From: Streptomyces spectabilis
GTDB taxonomy: Bacteria > Actinomycetota > Actinomycetes > Streptomycetales > Streptomycetaceae
NCBI RefSeq assembly: GCF_008704795.1
Contig: NZ_CP023690.1
Coordinates: forward strand, 310,001-374,000
DNA length: 64,000 nt
Direction: 5' to 3'
The translations under genes and the position numbers were made by a program. Shown one piece after another: positions 33,786 through 41,690 of the stretch (positions are counted from its first letter, which is position 1; every line of letters begins with the position of its first letter). The notes beneath the pieces are model-generated. The model ran no database searches and was not told where the DNA came from. It saw only the letters and a program-made list of their open reading frames with translations.

Positions 33786-36700
33786 TCAGCAAGTGTCGCG
33801 GTAGGGAACGTCGTGCAGATGAGTTGCCCAGTCGGTCCGTGACAGGCCCGATCCGGCTCGGCGGCACACTTGGGTGGCCAGGGTGGCGGGGTCGATGTCG
33901 TGCCGTTGGAGGGGCACATGCCGCCCGGTGGCGTACAGGGTGCGGCTGTCGGGGCTGAAGGCCAGTGAGGTGATGGTGTCACCGGCGGTGGGCAGAGAGG
34001 TGCCGAGCAGCTGGCTTGAGGGGACGTCCCAAAGGCGGATGGTCCCGGCGCCACCGGCGACGGCGAGCAAGCGGCCGTCGGCGGAGAAGGCCAAGGCCGT
34101 CAGCGTTTCGTGTCGGCCGCTCCTGGGGGTGTCGGAGAGGCCGGGCAGTACGCCGATCTGTTTGCGCACCTCTCCGTCCCACAGGGTGACGCCACCCATC
34201 ACGTCACCCGCGGCCAGGTAGGTTCCGTCGGGGCTGAAGGCCAAGGTGGCCAGTTCGTCGGCGGCCAGCGCCTTCTTTGTCATGCGCCCCGAGGGCAGTT
34301 CCACCACGTCGCCGGCCTCGGAGATCAACTTGTTCCCGTCGTGCCGTGCTGTCAGCCGGCTGTCGGAGTCGGGGCCCGGGAGCGTCTTCAGCCGCCGTTT
34401 CGTCCTGATGTCCCAGAACTCCAGGGAATGGTCCATCAGCGTGCGGGACACGATCAAGGTGCGGCCGTCGGCGGAGAACGTCAGCCAGCTCAGCCCCTCA
34501 GCGGGTACGTTCAGGCGGGCGTGGGTGCGTCCCGTCCGGGTGTTCACGACGGTGATCCGCCCAGGCGGCGTGTCGGTCGGAGACGGCCCTTCCCAGAGGC
34601 GGACGTGGGCGGTGTAGCGGCTGTCCTGGCTGAAAACGATGTGGTCATGGCAGTACGTGGACTGCTTCGGGCAGGGTTCGCCGAGTGCCCGCCCGTGCGA
34701 GCCACGGCTGCTACCGCTGCGCACGTCGACCAGGTCGAGGGTCGGGGTGCTGCCGTGTTCACGGACAGCGGCCAGGGTGCGACCGTCCGGGCTCAACTGG
34801 GCGCTTTTTCGTGCCTTTTGCTGCCAGCTCTTGCTGGTCGACCGCCCCAGGCTGAGCGTACGGACAACGGTCCCGCCGCCGTTGACGTACCGGATGGTGC
34901 CTCTCGTCGTGTCGAGTGCCAGTTGGGTGGGCCGCTCGTTGGCCACCGGATAGCGGAACACAGGGGTGCCGGGTGACGAGAAGCGCCACAGAAGAATTTC
35001 GTTGTCAGCCACGGCAGCGACGAATTCGCCGTCCGCGCTGACGCGCAGGGCCTCGGGGGCGGGGGTCTTGATCCGGGCGAGTTGTCTGCCGGAGGCCAGG
35101 TCCCACAGTCGGATGCCGGTGGCCGTGGACAGGACCAGTTTGCGGCTGTCGGAGGTGAAGGCCGCCTGTCCTTCACCGCAGGTTGCCTTGATCTTCGTGG
35201 TGAGCCTGCGCCCGGTGCGGATGTCCCACAGCTCTGGTCTGCGTTGCTCCCGGCAGACGGCCAGGTGGCTGTCGTCCGGGCTCACGGCCATGTTCAGCAG
35301 GGGCGCCTTGCCACCGCGGTCGGTCAGGCGCAGGAGCATGCGGCGGCTGCGCACGTCCCACACCTGCGTCACGGCATCGCTTGCTGTCCCTTCAGCCACT
35401 CTCCCGCTCTCGTCGACGGCTACCACGCCGGCGGTGACGTCGTCGGCAATCACCAGGAGTTGTCCAGAAGGGCTGAAGTCCCAGGTCGACGGCGCTACGC
35501 CCGGCAGGGTGCCCATGGCCCGCCCGGCTCGGACGTCCCACAGGCGCACCCCGTCCTCGACGTTCATGGCCAGGGTGCGGCCGTCAGCGCTCAGAAGTCC
35601 TTCGTCCAGCGGTTCCTGTTTCCCGATGCCCCGATAGGTGTGGGTCGGACGGCCGGTCTCCATGTCCCACTCCCGGACCCGCCCGCTGTCGACGGAGAGG
35701 AGGCGGCGGCCGGACGCGGTCAGATGGTGGTTCGGCTCCGCGGTGCCGGGCGGGGGGATGCGGAACGCGTCCTTCTCCTTTTGCGTCATGGCCCCCAGGA
35801 GCGCGGCCCGTGTCTCCGTGGTGTCCGCGAGTTTCCAGGAGGCCACGCTCAGCTGCATGGCCTTGACGGGGTCGGAGGTACGCATGCTGGTGGCGACGGC
35901 GGCGATGCGGCGGGCCTGCGCCTCCTGGTGCTGGCGGCTGTTGACGCGGTTCTGCTGCCAGGCGGTGGCTCCGGCCACCAGGGCCAGGACGAGTACGGCG
36001 GCCAGGGCGGTACGCAGCCGACGGCGTCGGCGGTGTTCGCGGGTGTGGGCGATGCGACTGGCGGTCACGAACGAGCGCTCAAGGCTGGTGAGCTGGGCCG
36101 GATCGTCCAGGAGTTCCTCCGCCGCGGCCAGGCGGGTGCCGCGGTACAGGGCTCCTGGGTCCCGGGCCGACTCGCCCCAGGCACGGGCCGCTTCGGTCAG
36201 GCGGCGTTGGGTCCGAAGGCGTTCGCGTTCCTCCTCGATCCATCCCCGCAGCCTGGGCCATGCGGTGATGAGTGCTTCGTGTGCGAGGTCGACGGTGTCG
36301 TCATCCACGGTGATCAGTCGGGCAGCCGCGAGGTCGGTCAGGACGCGGGTGGGGGCGGCGCCGTCGGGGTCGGTGAGGTCCAGCTCCTCGCGGTCGACGG
36401 GGCGCCGTGTGTCCTGAGTGCCGTCACCGGGGGTGATCAGTCGCAGGAGGATGCGGCGCGCGTGCGCGGCTTGAGCCGCGGTCATCCGCGTGTACAGGTC
36501 CTCTGCGGTCTGGGCGATGGCGCCCCGGATGCCACCGGATTGTTCGTACGCCTCGACAGTCAGGGTGCGGCCGCGGCGGCGGCGCCAGGTTTCCAGCAAG
36601 GCGTGCGAGAGCAGGGGCAGGCTTCCGGGCTCGCCCTCGACCTCCGCGACGAGGCGGGCGGTCAGGGCGCGTTCCACGATCAGCCCCTCCGCCTGGGCGG

Positions 36701-37541
36701 GCTTGACGATCGCCGCGCGCAGCTCACCGCCGTTCATGGGCCCGACCGGCAGGCTCGATTCGCGTATGGCCGTGGCGAGTTCGGGGTGTGCCAGGCAGTG
36801 CGCGTAGAAGTCGGCGCGGACGCCGAGGACGACGTGCAACCGGCTGTGCGGCTCGGCGGCGGTCAGGAGCAGGTCCAAGAAGGCGGCTCGCTCCTGCGCG
36901 TCCTGGCAGACGGTGAAGACCTCTTCGAGCTGGTCGACGACCAGCCAGGTGTCGCCCTCGTCGGCGGACGGCACGCACGCCTTCGCGTGCGTGCGGGCCG
37001 GGGTCGCGCCCGGGGTGAGGATCCGAACGGCAGCCGGCCGCGCCTGGCCTTCGACCCCGCGCAGCCGCGGGATGAGCCCGGCCCGCAGCAGCGACGACTT
37101 GCCGCTGCCGGACGGCCCTACCACCACCATGAGGCGATGCTCGGCCGTCCGGGCCATCAGATGGTCGGTCAGCGCTTCACGCCCGAAGAACAGGTGCGCG
37201 TCACCGGCCTCGAAGCGCGCCAGGCCGCGGTAGGGCGCCGCGGAGTCGTCGCTGGACGGGTCGGGCACCTGAACGGCCTGCTCCCCGGCAGCGGTATGCC
37301 AGCGCTGCTCCCACTCCTGCTCATCGCCGCCGCACGCGCGGACGTACGCCAGGGCCAGCGGCAAGGACGGCAGCTTCTGCCCCGCCGCGGCCCGCGACAG
37401 CATCGCCGCGGAGAACCCCGCCTTGACAGACATGTCCCGGTACGGGATCCCGCCGGCCTCCTGGCGCAGCGCGCGCAACGCGAACGCAAAGCGCTGCACC
37501 GGCCCCGCCGAAGGATCAACCGGCTTCTCCTTGCGCCCCAT
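33786..37541 (-). CDS. HTH - STAND NTPase - WD40 repeat protein
   Basis: 1251 aa. Residues ~12-60 form an XRE-like HTH (FALRALRQEAGGIPYRDMS, FSAAMLSRAAAG). Residues ~105-470 are an nSTAND1 NTPase: FFGRE, Walker A GPSGSGKSS (~141), Walker B TWLVVDQLEE (~200) and a winged-helix-like HEALITAWPRL. A membrane helix (TALAAVLVLALVAGATAW) spans about 510-527, and from ~590 to the end there are WD40 repeats (VREWDMETGR, VRLWDVRAGR, IRLWDLASGR, VTLWDGEVRK, IRLWDVPSSQ). This layout is common in Streptomyces. Members are thought to be ligand- or stress-sensing switches, some with defence roles; the specific function is unknown. It lies alone, and a scrap of a similar WD40 gene is at 44.5 kb. Confidence 0.9.
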   Translation of the reverse strand: MGRKEKPVDPSAGPVQRFAFALRALRQEAGGIPYRDMSVKAGFSAAMLSRAAAGQKLPSLPLALAYVRACGGDEQEWEQRWHTAAGEQAVQVPDPSSDDSAAPYRGLARFEAGDAHLFFGREALTDHLMARTAEHRLMVVVGPSGSGKSSLLRAGLIPRLRGVEGQARPAAVRILTPGATPARTHAKACVPSADEGDTWLVVDQLEEVFTVCQDAQERAAFLDLLLTAAEPHSRLHVVLGVRADFYAHCLAHPELATAIRESSLPVGPMNGGELRAAIVKPAQAEGLIVERALTARLVAEVEGEPGSLPLLSHALLETWRRRRGRTLTVEAYEQSGGIRGAIAQTAEDLYTRMTAAQAAHARRILLRLITPGDGTQDTRRPVDREELDLTDPDGAAPTRVLTDLAAARLITVDDDTVDLAHEALITAWPRLRGWIEEERERLRTQRRLTEAARAWGESARDPGALYRGTRLAAAEELLDDPAQLTSLERSFVTASRIAHTREHRRRRRLRTALAAVLVLALVAGATAWQQNRVNSRQHQEAQARRIAAVATSMRTSDPVKAMQLSVASWKLADTTETRAALLGAMTQKEKDAFRIPPPGTAEPNHHLTASGRRLLSVDSGRVREWDMETGRPTHTYRGIGKQEPLDEGLLSADGRTLAMNVEDGVRLWDVRAGRAMGTLPGVAPSTWDFSPSGQLLVIADDVTAGVVAVDESGRVAEGTASDAVTQVWDVRSRRMLLRLTDRGGKAPLLNMAVSPDDSHLAVCREQRRPELWDIRTGRRLTTKIKATCGEGQAAFTSDSRKLVLSTATGIRLWDLASGRQLARIKTPAPEALRVSADGEFVAAVADNEILLWRFSSPGTPVFRYPVANERPTQLALDTTRGTIRYVNGGGTVVRTLSLGRSTSKSWQQKARKSAQLSPDGRTLAAVREHGSTPTLDLVDVRSGSSRGSHGRALGEPCPKQSTYCHDHIVFSQDSRYTAHVRLWEGPSPTDTPPGRITVVNTRTGRTHARLNVPAEGLSWLTFSADGRTLIVSRTLMDHSLEFWDIRTKRRLKTLPGPDSDSRLTARHDGNKLISEAGDVVELPSGRMTKKALAADELATLAFSPDGTYLAAGDVMGGVTLWDGEVRKQIGVLPGLSDTPRSGRHETLTALAFSADGRLLAVAGGAGTIRLWDVPSSQLLGTSLPTAGDTITSLAFSPDSRTLYATGRHVPLQRHDIDPATLATQVCRRAGSGLSRTDWATHLHDVPYRDTC

Positions 37542-37846
37542 CCTGGCCCCCCGACACCCAGACGATCATCAGCGACAGCCTACGAACGCCCCTCACGCGG
37601 CGGCAATCGGCGGCCCGGCCAGAGACTTCGCCCTTTCGGCCACAGCCTGGCTTGATTCACACCACGGAAGGGGGCTGTGCAACAACGCGACGGCCGCTGA
37701 ACTCGATGTCGTACCGCCCACCACGGCCTGCCGGTCCGGCCGGGCCCCGGCCCTGCCGACCGCATGACACGTGGCGCCGGACGCGAGTCAGTACCAGCGC
37801 GACACGGCTTCGGGCTACGGAACGCCCCAACCACTGAGGAGACTTC
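37542..37846. other. Intergenic region upstream of small secreted proteins
   Basis: About 305 bp between the divergent STAND gene and the 119-aa secreted protein. It holds a GAGGAG ribosome binding site just before 37847 and is the only place for the promoters of both genes. No clear promoter hexamers or hairpins are visible. Confidence 0.4.
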
Positions 37847-38206
37847 GTGAATCGTGATCAGGGAACTGCTTCCTTCGCATGGCGCAAGCGCCTGGTGGGT
37901 GCCACGGCCACGGTGGCCGTGGCCGGCGGCACCCTCGTGGGCTTCGCCGGCGTGGCGAACGCAACGCCGCACACGCCGCCCCAGACCCGGGTGTCGGTGA
38001 GCCACGGCGCCCCTGCCACCGCCGATTCCTCGATGGCCTCCGGCTGGACCTTCTACCGGGCCTACTGGACCAAGAGGGCCTGCGTCCAGGAAGGCCTGGC
38101 GGGCGAGCGCAAGCGCTGGTGGAAGGACTCCGACTGCAAGTGGAAGCGGGGCACTGACGGCCGGATGAAGTGGTTCCTCTACGTCTACGACCGCGTGGCC
38201 GGCTAG
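37847..38206 (+). CDS. Small secreted protein
   Basis: 119 aa, GTG start with GAGGAG 6 nt upstream. Residues 1-40 are a Sec signal peptide: Arg/Lys-rich start, hydrophobic core (LVGATATVAVAGGTLVGFAG) and cleavage near VANA-TP. The mature ~79-residue part is basic and Trp/Tyr/Lys-rich with two Cys (RACVQEGLAG, DSDCKWKRG), probably forming a disulfide. No family recognised. A strong hairpin follows at 38218-38251. It is the first of three consecutive small secreted proteins. Confidence 0.75.
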   Translation: MNRDQGTASFAWRKRLVGATATVAVAGGTLVGFAGVANATPHTPPQTRVSVSHGAPATADSSMASGWTFYRAYWTKRACVQEGLAGERKRWWKDSDCKWKRGTDGRMKWFLYVYDRVAG

Positions 38207-38217
38207 GCACCCGGCTC

Positions 38218-38251
38218 GGGCTGCCCTCCCGCCATCGCTGGAGGGCAGCCC
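38218..38251 (+). terminator. Hairpin terminator after small secreted protein gene
   Basis: A perfect 12-bp stem (GGGCTGCCCTCC at 38218-38229 and its complement at 38240-38251) with a 10-nt loop begins 11 bp after the stop codon. There is no T-tract, as is usual in Streptomyces. Confidence 0.7.
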
Positions 38252-38337
38252 CAGGGCAGGTCCACGCCACTGCTCGGCCCGGCACTCCACGGCAGCCGGG
38301 CCGTCACGGCGTACGTCCGACGACACGAAGGAGCATC

Positions 38338-38712
38338 ATGCTCTCCCGCACGGCGATCTCTTCGGCCCTGGCGGCGGCTGCCCTCGCAGCCGGGGCCCTC
38401 GTCTGCACCACGGCCAGCGCCGCCCCGGCGAGTGCCGACGTCAACTGCACGCCTCCGTACCACAACAACAACTCCACCGGCTGGGGGAAGCTCACCGGAA
38501 CGTACAACCTGAAGAAGGCCCCCTACGCCTCCTGCGGAAACGTGAAGAACCTCCGCGGCGGCACAAAGCTGTACTTCCACTGCTACGTGGTCAACGCCTA
38601 CGGCAACGAGTGGATCTACTCCCGTGTCGCGGGAACCGAGACGTACGGGTGGATGTCGTATGCCAACTTCGGCGAGAAGGGCGACGTCGCTCTCCTCCCC
38701 TGCGGCTCCTAG
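38338..38712 (+). CDS. Small secreted Cys-rich protein (SH3-like), paralogue 1
   Basis: 124 aa; the ATG at 38338 follows AAGGAG. A Sec signal peptide (SALAAAALAAGALVCTTASA) is cut near ASA-AP. The mature part has Cys residues in VNCTPPY, ASCGNVKNL, FHCYVVNAYG and LPCGS, and a core GTKLYFHCYVVNAYGNEWIY-x-RVAGTETYGWMS. It is clearly paralogous to the gene at 38891 (same spacing: PYAxCGNV, CYxVNxYGNxWxYxRxAGTET-GW). The pattern fits small secreted SH3-like domains of streptomycetes; the function is unknown. Confidence 0.8.
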   Translation: MLSRTAISSALAAAALAAGALVCTTASAAPASADVNCTPPYHNNNSTGWGKLTGTYNLKKAPYASCGNVKNLRGGTKLYFHCYVVNAYGNEWIYSRVAGTETYGWMSYANFGEKGDVALLPCGS

Positions 38713-38890
38713 GCAGCGGCCCTTTGACGGCAGGCAGCGCCAGCCCGCGCCTGGGCAGTCAGGGGGAGCAACCGGCGCAGGGCGGATCCTCAAGGTCAAC
38801 CGAGTGGTGGGCCATCCGTTCAGTGCTGCGAAACACCAGACGTCTGCCGGGATCCCCCGGTGGGCGTGCCGACCAGGAAGGACTTCATCC

Positions 38891-39304
38891 ATGACACGAC
38901 TCAAGCGGCACACCGCGGCCCTGGCCGCCGTGGGCAGCCTCGCCCTCGGGCTGAGCGCCCTGGCCGCAGCACCGACCCAGGCGGCCCCGCAGGCAGTGAC
39001 CTGCTCGGGATGGGACTACGCCAACCTCGACCACGGCTCCGGCACGCTCACGCGTGGCGCCAACATGAAGGTGGGTCCCTACGCCGCCTGCGGCAACGTC
39101 AGGGGAATGGACACGGGCACCAAGGTCTACTACTGGTGCTACACCGTCAACGACTACGGCAACACCTGGACCTACGCGCGGATCGCCGGCACCGAGACCC
39201 ACGGATGGATCTCCGACTCCCACCTGTCCGACGGAGGGGCCGACGCGGAGTGCCCACAGCGAGTCGACGCACCGCGGCTGCCCGCCGAACTGAACCGGGC
39301 TTGA
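38891..39304 (+). CDS. Small secreted Cys-rich protein (SH3-like), paralogue 2
   Basis: 137 aa, ATG at 38891 preceded by AGGAAGG. The signal peptide (LAAVGSLALGLSALAAAPTQA) is cut near TQA-AP. The mature part repeats the paralogue's pattern: VTCSGWDY, PYAACGNVRGM, YWCYTVNDYGNTWTYARIAG, THGWIS, then a Cys near the end (DAECPQR). The C-terminal ~15 residues are extra. Two strong hairpins follow the stop (39318-39346 and 39364-39396), ending the unit. Probably secreted and disulfide-bonded; function unknown. Confidence 0.8.
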   Translation: MTRLKRHTAALAAVGSLALGLSALAAAPTQAAPQAVTCSGWDYANLDHGSGTLTRGANMKVGPYAACGNVRGMDTGTKVYYWCYTVNDYGNTWTYARIAGTETHGWISDSHLSDGGADAECPQRVDAPRLPAELNRA

Positions 39305-39317
39305 ACCGGCAGCGGCC

Positions 39318-39346
39318 AGCGGGGTAGCACGGGGTTCTACCCCGCT
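39318..39346. terminator. Hairpin terminator 1
   Basis: Perfect 10-bp stem AGCGGGGTAG (39318-39327) with CTACCCCGCT (39337-39346) and a 9-nt loop, 13 bp after the stop of the 137-aa secreted protein. No T-tract. Confidence 0.65.
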
Positions 39347-39363
39347 GAGTCCTGACCGGCCGG

Positions 39364-39396
39364 GTCGGGCTCGGCTCTCACGAAGCCGAGCCCGAC
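39364..39396. terminator. Hairpin terminator 2 (13-bp stem)
   Basis: GTCGGGCTCGGCT at 39364-39376 pairs perfectly with AGCCGAGCCCGAC at 39384-39396 around a 7-nt loop. It can serve transcripts from both sides: the secreted-protein gene on + and the small gene at 39490-39765 on -. Confidence 0.75.
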
Positions 39397-39413
39397 GCGG
39401 TCTGCGCGTATTC

Positions 39414-39453
39414 CACAGAGAACGGCCTGCGACTCTCACAGAGAACGGCCTGC
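39414..39453. repeat. Two direct copies of a 17-bp sequence
   Basis: CACAGAGAACGGCCTGC occurs at 39414-39430 and again at 39437-39453, a 23-bp period, just past the second terminator. It is too short to call an element; it could be slippage or the relic of an IS end. Confidence 0.6.
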
Positions 39454-39489
39454 AAACGAACGCGGGCAGGCCAGGCCTTGAGCGCAAGG

Positions 39490-39765
39490 TCAGAAAGGAA
39501 CGGCCAGTCCGGCCTCGCGCAGGCGGAGCAGGGCCCTGCCCATGCATTCCGCGACGGAGGCCCCGTCAGCCCGCATCCCCTCGGAGAGCGGCCCGCCGTG
39601 GGCGGCGAAGGTCCACGCGGGCCGCCCCTCCCGCAGGCGCTCGGCGTCGACCCGGAGCATCGCGTCTGCACCCTGCTCGCCGAGCCACTCCAGGATCAGT
39701 GGCGTCGCGTCCTCGACGCCACTGTCCAGATCCACCTTGGGCCACCTCCCCCTCGTGTCCGTCAT
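39490..39765 (-). CDS. Hypothetical small acidic protein
   Basis: About 91 aa from the ATG at 39765 (an in-frame upstream start at 39810 adds 15 residues without a better ribosome site). No signal or membrane segment. Motifs such as RWPKVDLDSGVEDATPLILE and ECMGRALLRLREAGLAVPF suggest a small soluble domain. Family not recognised. Confidence 0.45.
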   Translation of the reverse strand: MTDTRGRWPKVDLDSGVEDATPLILEWLGEQGADAMLRVDAERLREGRPAWTFAAHGGPLSEGMRADGASVAECMGRALLRLREAGLAVPF

Positions 39766-39957
39766 GGTCACAACTCTACGCAGCGATGGGGCGGCCGGGC
39801 TGATCCTCAAAAGCGAGGCGGCACTGGGGCGCGGCGAGGGCGGCGACGGCCCACGGGGCGCCGGGGGGCGTGCCAGTCCCGCTCGGGCTCGGGGCTGAAC
39901 GGCGCTTTTCCGTAGCGCCTGGCCCCGCGGCCCGGTACGGCGCTAGCCTCGGGGCTC

Positions 39958-40482
39958 ATGATCGTATGGCTCAACGGCACCCACGGCGCTGGCAAGACGA
40001 CCACCAGCAGGCTCGTGCAGGAACTGCTTCCGGATTCACGGGTGTTCGACGCCGAGAAGGTCGGTGAAACCCTCATGGACATCACACCGGGGCTGCCCGC
40101 AACGGACAACTTCCAGCACTGGCCGCCGTGGCGGCCGCTCGTCGTCGAGACCGCCCGCCACGTCCTCGCCTACACCGGCGGCACCCTGGTGATGCCCATG
40201 ACCGTCCTGGTCGAGTCCTACTGGCGCGAGATCAGCACCGGCCTGGCCCGCCATGACATTCCCGTACGGCACTTCGTCCTCCACGCCGACCAGGACACCC
40301 TCCGCGCCCGCATCGCGGGCGACACCGTCCTCGGCCCCAACTCCCCCTTCCGCCTCGCCCATCTCGAGCCCTACGCCGAAGCCGCCCGCACCTGGCTCCA
40401 CACCCGGGCCGAGGTCATCGACACCACCCACCTCACCCCCACCCAGACTGCCTGGCAGATCGCAGACGCCGTCAAGAACTGA
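39958..40482 (+). CDS. TmrB-like P-loop kinase / AAA family ATP-binding protein
   Basis: 174 aa, ATG at 39958. It starts directly with the P-loop MIVWLNGTHGAGKTTTSR (Walker A at residues 7-15), followed by FDAEKVG, PMTVLVESYWREI, HADQDTLRARIAGD and DTTHLTPTQTAWQIAD. This matches the small P-loop kinase-like family that includes TmrB, the tunicamycin resistance protein of Bacillus. Many actinobacterial members have no known substrate; a nucleotide or antibiotic kinase role is possible. Stand-alone gene. Confidence 0.75.
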   Translation: MIVWLNGTHGAGKTTTSRLVQELLPDSRVFDAEKVGETLMDITPGLPATDNFQHWPPWRPLVVETARHVLAYTGGTLVMPMTVLVESYWREISTGLARHDIPVRHFVLHADQDTLRARIAGDTVLGPNSPFRLAHLEPYAEAARTWLHTRAEVIDTTHLTPTQTAWQIADAVKN

Positions 40483-40708
40483 TGCACGCCTCACGACATG
40501 TGGACACAGCGCGCCGGTTCCCGCTCCGAGTGAGCGAGCCTGAGATGGTGAGCGGACTAACTGATCGTTTCAGAATGCGGTGCGGAGGTCTGAGGCGCGG
40601 CTGTCACTCGCCGACGCAACCGCGCAGCTCAGAGCGACCTCTCCACAACAGCAAGGTTGAGAACTCACACGAGGGCATGCGAGGACCTCGTCCGTGCGAG
40701 GGGGCATC

Positions 40709-41455
40709 ATGGCAGGAAGCAGGCTGACGCGGCAGGACCGGCGACGTATCGCCGCAGGGCTGGTTGAGGGGTTGTCGTACTCCGAGATCGCCAAGCGACT
40801 GGAGCGGGTGACGTCGACCGTCACCCGGGAGGTGATGCGTAACGGCGGGCCCCGCGAGTACCGGGCGGACCGCGCGCACCACGCGGCAGGGCAGCGCGCC
40901 CGGCGGAGCACTCCGGCGAGACCCAAGAGGGCGCGGACGGCTGCTGTGGCCGACCATGGCTACGGCCGGGACGAGGCCGCAGTGCGTGCCTGCGAGCAGC
41001 GCCTCGTGGAACTCTTCGCCGCGATAGGCCTGCAGCAGATGACGTCCCGCGTGCTGGCCTTCATGTGCGTCACGGACTCCGGCAGCGTGACGGCCGCGGA
41101 ACTCGCCCAACACCTGGCTGTCAGTCCGGCGTCCATCTCCAAGGCCGTCGGCCTGCTGGAACAACAGGAGATGATCCGGCGGGAACGGGCAGCAGGACAG
41201 CGCAACGACCGCTACATCGTCGGAGAAGACGTGCTGTACCAAGCCGTGGTGGGCAACTTCCGGCACAACACCGCCCTCGCGAAGACCGCCTACGACTGCG
41301 TCAGCGTCCTCGGCCCCGACACCCCGGCCGGCGCCCGGCTCGAGGGCCTGGGCCAACTCCTCGACCACCTCAGCCACTACCTCCTGCAGTGGATGGAGCT
41401 ATGGCCACAAGTCCGCTCCACCCGGGAGGTCGTACAACCTGCCGTCGACAGCTGA
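40709..41455 (+). CDS. Regulator with IS30-type HTH fused to MarR/GbsR-like domain
   Basis: 248 aa from the ATG at 40709, with a G-rich site just upstream; an ATG at 40694 is also in frame. Residues 5-60 form an HTH_38-like helix-turn-helix as in IS30 transposases (RLTRQDRRRIAAGLVEGLSY, SEIAKRLERV). Residues ~85-230 form a MarR/GbsR-type winged helix (MTSRVLAFMCVTDSG, TAAELAQHLAVSPASISKAV, RRERAAGQRNDRYIV), followed by a helical C-terminus. Probably a dimeric DNA-binding repressor; no target gene adjoins it on the same strand, but the MFS gene downstream on the opposite strand is a candidate. Confidence 0.8.
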   Translation: MAGSRLTRQDRRRIAAGLVEGLSYSEIAKRLERVTSTVTREVMRNGGPREYRADRAHHAAGQRARRSTPARPKRARTAAVADHGYGRDEAAVRACEQRLVELFAAIGLQQMTSRVLAFMCVTDSGSVTAAELAQHLAVSPASISKAVGLLEQQEMIRRERAAGQRNDRYIVGEDVLYQAVVGNFRHNTALAKTAYDCVSVLGPDTPAGARLEGLGQLLDHLSHYLLQWMELWPQVRSTREVVQPAVDS

Positions 41456-41566
41456 CATGCCGAAGCGCCACGGACACCCCTGTCTGAACTGTGTAGGCGG
41501 GGCCTCTCCTCGCAAAGGAGCCCAGCCAGAGCCGCCCCTGCGGCAGCGCAGCCTCAGGAGCAGAGC

Positions 41567-41665
41567 ATGACACCCCTCAATCGGCACACCATGCCCGTAG
41601 TGGGAGGCGGACTTGCCGATGTCGACGATCACGAGGTGCCCGCGGGCCGGAGCACCCGGACATGA
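41567..41665 (+). CDS. Possible 32-codon small ORF
   Basis: An ATG at 41567 follows AGGAG by 6 nt; the peptide MTPLNRHTMPVVGGGLADVD... ends at 41665. The ribosome site is good, but there is no homology evidence and the region lies between unrelated genes among IS remnants. Confidence 0.2.
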   Translation: MTPLNRHTMPVVGGGLADVDDHEVPAGRSTRT

Positions 41666-41690
41666 ATGAGCGGCGAATGTAGGCGGAGGC

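Noticed and set aside
35082..37655. An 857-codon + strand frame opposite the STAND gene
   Set aside because: Antisense shadow; the - strand frame has Walker motifs and WD40 repeats.
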